Below are positions 11,992 to 13,687 of a stretch of 13,687 bases of DNA, one piece after another. This stretch comes from CAZRIT01 sp964600225 (lineage in GTDB: Bacteria > Bacillota > Clostridia > Christensenellales > CAG-138), in assembly GCA_964600225.1 (NCBI GenBank), contig CAZRIT010000052.1, positions 1 through 13,687 of the forward strand. Direction: 5' to 3'. The notes under the pieces are model-generated. The model made no database searches, was not told the origin of the DNA, and worked only from the letters and a program-made list of their open reading frames with translations. Each line of letters opens with the position of its first letter. Position 1 is the stretch's first letter. The position numbers and the translations under genes are program-made.

Positions 11992-13687
11992 TGCGGTTTC
12001 GGGCGCTGTATGACGGTGCGTACGATGCCGCGCTGCTAACGGAATGGATGGATGCATGCGGCATATCCGCATTGACGGCGCGCGCGCTGTATCGGCGCGG
12101 CTTGCGCACGCGGGCGGAGGCGGAGACGTTTTTGCATCCGAGCCGCGCGCAGCTGTTCGACCCGTACCTGCTGCCCGATATGGACGTCGCCGTGGCGCGC
12201 ATCCGCGCCGCGGTGGCCGCCAACGAACGCATCTGTATCTATGGGGATTACGACGCCGACGGCGTGTGTGCGGGCGCCATCCTGCTCAAGTGCTTCCGCA
12301 AACTGCGGGCCAACGCGTTTTTGTATATCCCATCCCGCCACGGCGACGGCTACGGCCTGAATGCCGAGACCATCCGCAAGCTTGCCGCAAGCGGCGTTCG
12401 GCTGATCGTCACCGTCGATAACGGTATCGCCGCCATTGAGGAGGCGGAGCTGTGCGCTGCGCTTGGCGTTCAGCTGATCGTGACGGATCACCACCGTCAG
12501 GGCGACAGACTGCCCAAGGCCGTGGCGGTTGTCTCCGCTTCCCGAACGGATGCGGCCTACCCAAACCCACACCTGTGCGGCGCGGCCGTGGCCATGAAGC
12601 TTTCGTGCGCGCTGCTGCCCGATGAGGACCACGCGGACGATCTGGCGCTGGCCGCGGTGGCGACGGTGGCCGACGTGGTGCCCCTGCTTGGCGAGAACCG
12701 CGCCATTGTCGCCTGCGGCATGCCGCATATCGTGCAAAATGCGGGTCTGGCCGAGCTGATCGACGTGGCGGGCGCGGGGGAGAAGCCCGTCAGTTCCAAG
12801 ACGCTGGCGTACCTGATTGCGCCGCGCCTGAACGCGGCGGGCCGCATGGCCGATGCGCAGCGCGCCGCGGCGCTGCTGTTGTGTACGGAGCGTAGGCAGG
12901 CCAATCCGCTTGCCGTATCGCTCAACAACGATAACCGCTTGCGGCAGGATATCGAGGCGGAGATCATGCAGCAAGCGCTGGACAGGATTGCCGAAGCGCA
13001 CATGGAGGAACAGAGCGCGCTGTTGCTGCACCGTGCGGACTGGAACCCGGGCGTGGTGGGCATTGTCGCTTCCCGCCTGGCCATGCGCTTTGGGAAACCC
13101 GCCATCCTGTTTACGGGCGCAGACGGCGTGCTGACGGGCTCGGGCCGCAGCCCCGCGGGCATCGACCTGTATGGCGCGTTGCAGCACTTTTCCGATCGGT
13201 TCGTGCGCTTTGGCGGGCATCGGCGCGCCGCGGGCGTGACCATTGAGGAACCGCTGCTTGCCGCGCTGCAAAGCGATTTTTCCGATTATATCGACTCGGT
13301 CTATCCGCCCGACATGCTGCAGCCCACCGTGGTATACGAGGAGCAGGTTGCATTAGGCGACCTGACGCAGCGCTGCGTGGAGGAGCTGGAGCTGCTGGGG
13401 CCGTTTGGCGAGGGCAACCCAGAGCCCGTGGTGCTGTTGGATGGCGTGCGGTTTTGCGACGTATCCTACATGAGCGGCGGCGCGCACCTGTCGGCCAGCC
13501 TGACCGACGGGGAAACGGCCATGCGCACGGTGGCGTTTGGCAAGGGAGACCGCCATGCGGAGCTGACGGAGGCGGGCAGCTGGCAGGTGACCGCCAAGCC
13601 CGTTGTCAACCGCTTTCGGGGCCGTGAGACGGTCGAGCTGATGCTCATGGACGCGGAGCTGCTGGGCGTTTTGGGCCAGCGTCGGGG
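11991..13687 (+). CDS. recJ: Single-stranded-DNA 5'-3' exonuclease RecJ (3' end outside the window)
   Basis: The frame from ATG 11991 runs 565 codons to the window edge without a stop. RecJ degrades single-stranded DNA 5' to 3' in recombinational and mismatch repair and at stalled forks. DHH-superfamily motifs are present: GDYDADG (85-91), VDNG (142-145), T165-D-H-H168 and VADVVPL (226-232). The DHHA1 region shows PGVVGIVASRLAMRFGKPAILF (353-374), GSGRSP (383-388) and FGGHRRAAG (407-415), followed by the OB-like domain. AAAGGAG (11976-11982) inside the end of scfB lies 8 bases upstream, and the start overlaps the scfB stop by one base (TGATG), so translation is coupled to the maturase. Typical length is 550-800 residues, so little or much may be missing. 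I found no frameshift. Confidence 0.93.
   Translation, partial: MRFRALYDGAYDAALLTEWMDACGISALTARALYRRGLRTRAEAETFLHPSRAQLFDPYLLPDMDVAVARIRAAVAANERICIYGDYDADGVCAGAILLKCFRKLRANAFLYIPSRHGDGYGLNAETIRKLAASGVRLIVTVDNGIAAIEEAELCAALGVQLIVTDHHRQGDRLPKAVAVVSASRTDAAYPNPHLCGAAVAMKLSCALLPDEDHADDLALAAVATVADVVPLLGENRAIVACGMPHIVQNAGLAELIDVAGAGEKPVSSKTLAYLIAPRLNAAGRMADAQRAAALLLCTERRQANPLAVSLNNDNRLRQDIEAEIMQQALDRIAEAHMEEQSALLLHRADWNPGVVGIVASRLAMRFGKPAILFTGADGVLTGSGRSPAGIDLYGALQHFSDRFVRFGGHRRAAGVTIEEPLLAALQSDFSDYIDSVYPPDMLQPTVVYEEQVALGDLTQRCVEELELLGPFGEGNPEPVVLLDGVRFCDVSYMSGGAHLSASLTDGETAMRTVAFGKGDRHAELTEAGSWQVTAKPVVNRFRGRETVELMLMDAELLGVLGQRR

Noticed and set aside
10693..12072. Long minus-strand frame antisense to scfB (459 codons).
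   Set aside because: It is a mirror of GC-rich codon use in scfB; the product is His/Ala/Arg-rich without motifs, and scfB itself is certain.
12036..13271. Minus-strand frame of 411 codons antisense to recJ.
   Set aside because: It lies wholly within recJ, whose motifs are complete; its Gln/His/Arg-rich product is typical of antisense shadow.

Overview
The window looks like part of a GC-rich Clostridia (Firmicutes) chromosome. Evidence for this is the order rsmD-coaD-(coiled-coil gene)-ylbJ-ylbK-tmcAL, which matches the ylbH-ylbM block of Bacillus and Clostridia; a SCIFF peptide with its radical-SAM maturase, a pair found almost only in Clostridia; Shine-Dalgarno sites of the GGAGG type; and sigma-A promoters with extended -10 boxes. 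The ylbJ homologue suggests a spore former or a descendant of one. No tRNA, rRNA, CRISPR array, insertion sequence or prophage gene was seen. The window is almost all coding, and no gene-free stretch exceeds about 190 bases.

Layout. 2-46: the tail of an upstream gene. 163-2494: two exported cell-wall enzymes in tandem, a lipoprotein L,D-transpeptidase and a secreted M23 (LytM) endopeptidase, closed by a hairpin terminator. 2604-4804: a strong promoter, then rsmD, coaD and a coiled-coil protein with ATGA stop-start overlaps, closed by a terminator that lies inside the 3' end of the convergent ylbJ. 4757-6778: ylbJ (minus) and a patatin-family ylbK (plus), diverging from a 186-bp region with overlapping promoter-like signals. 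6781-7983: tmcAL (minus), convergent with ylbK at 2 bp. 8131-10354: pta-ackA, diverging from tmcAL across a region with a 10-bp inverted repeat formed by two back-to-back -10 boxes. 10404-11991: SCIFF precursor peptide, terminator-like hairpin, SCIFF maturase. 11991-end: recJ, overlapping the maturase gene by one base and cut by the window edge.

How the parts relate. Pta and AckA turn acetyl-CoA into acetate plus ATP. The divergent TmcAL consumes acetate and ATP to acetylate the wobble cytidine of elongator tRNA-Met, so acetate production and an acetate-using tRNA modification share one intergenic region. The scfA-scfB pair is a RiPP cassette: a seven-cysteine peptide (the family norm is six) and a radical-SAM/SPASM enzyme with all expected cluster-binding cysteines. 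Compared with the common arrangement, ylbL is missing between ylbK and tmcAL, and ylbN (DUF177)-rpmF do not follow.

Most of the window is conserved core biology. The best candidates for something new are the seven-cysteine SCIFF variant with its internal attenuator, the regulatory regions of the two divergent pairs, the 22-bp perfect palindrome inside the M23 gene, and motif variants in the transpeptidase, RsmD and AckA.
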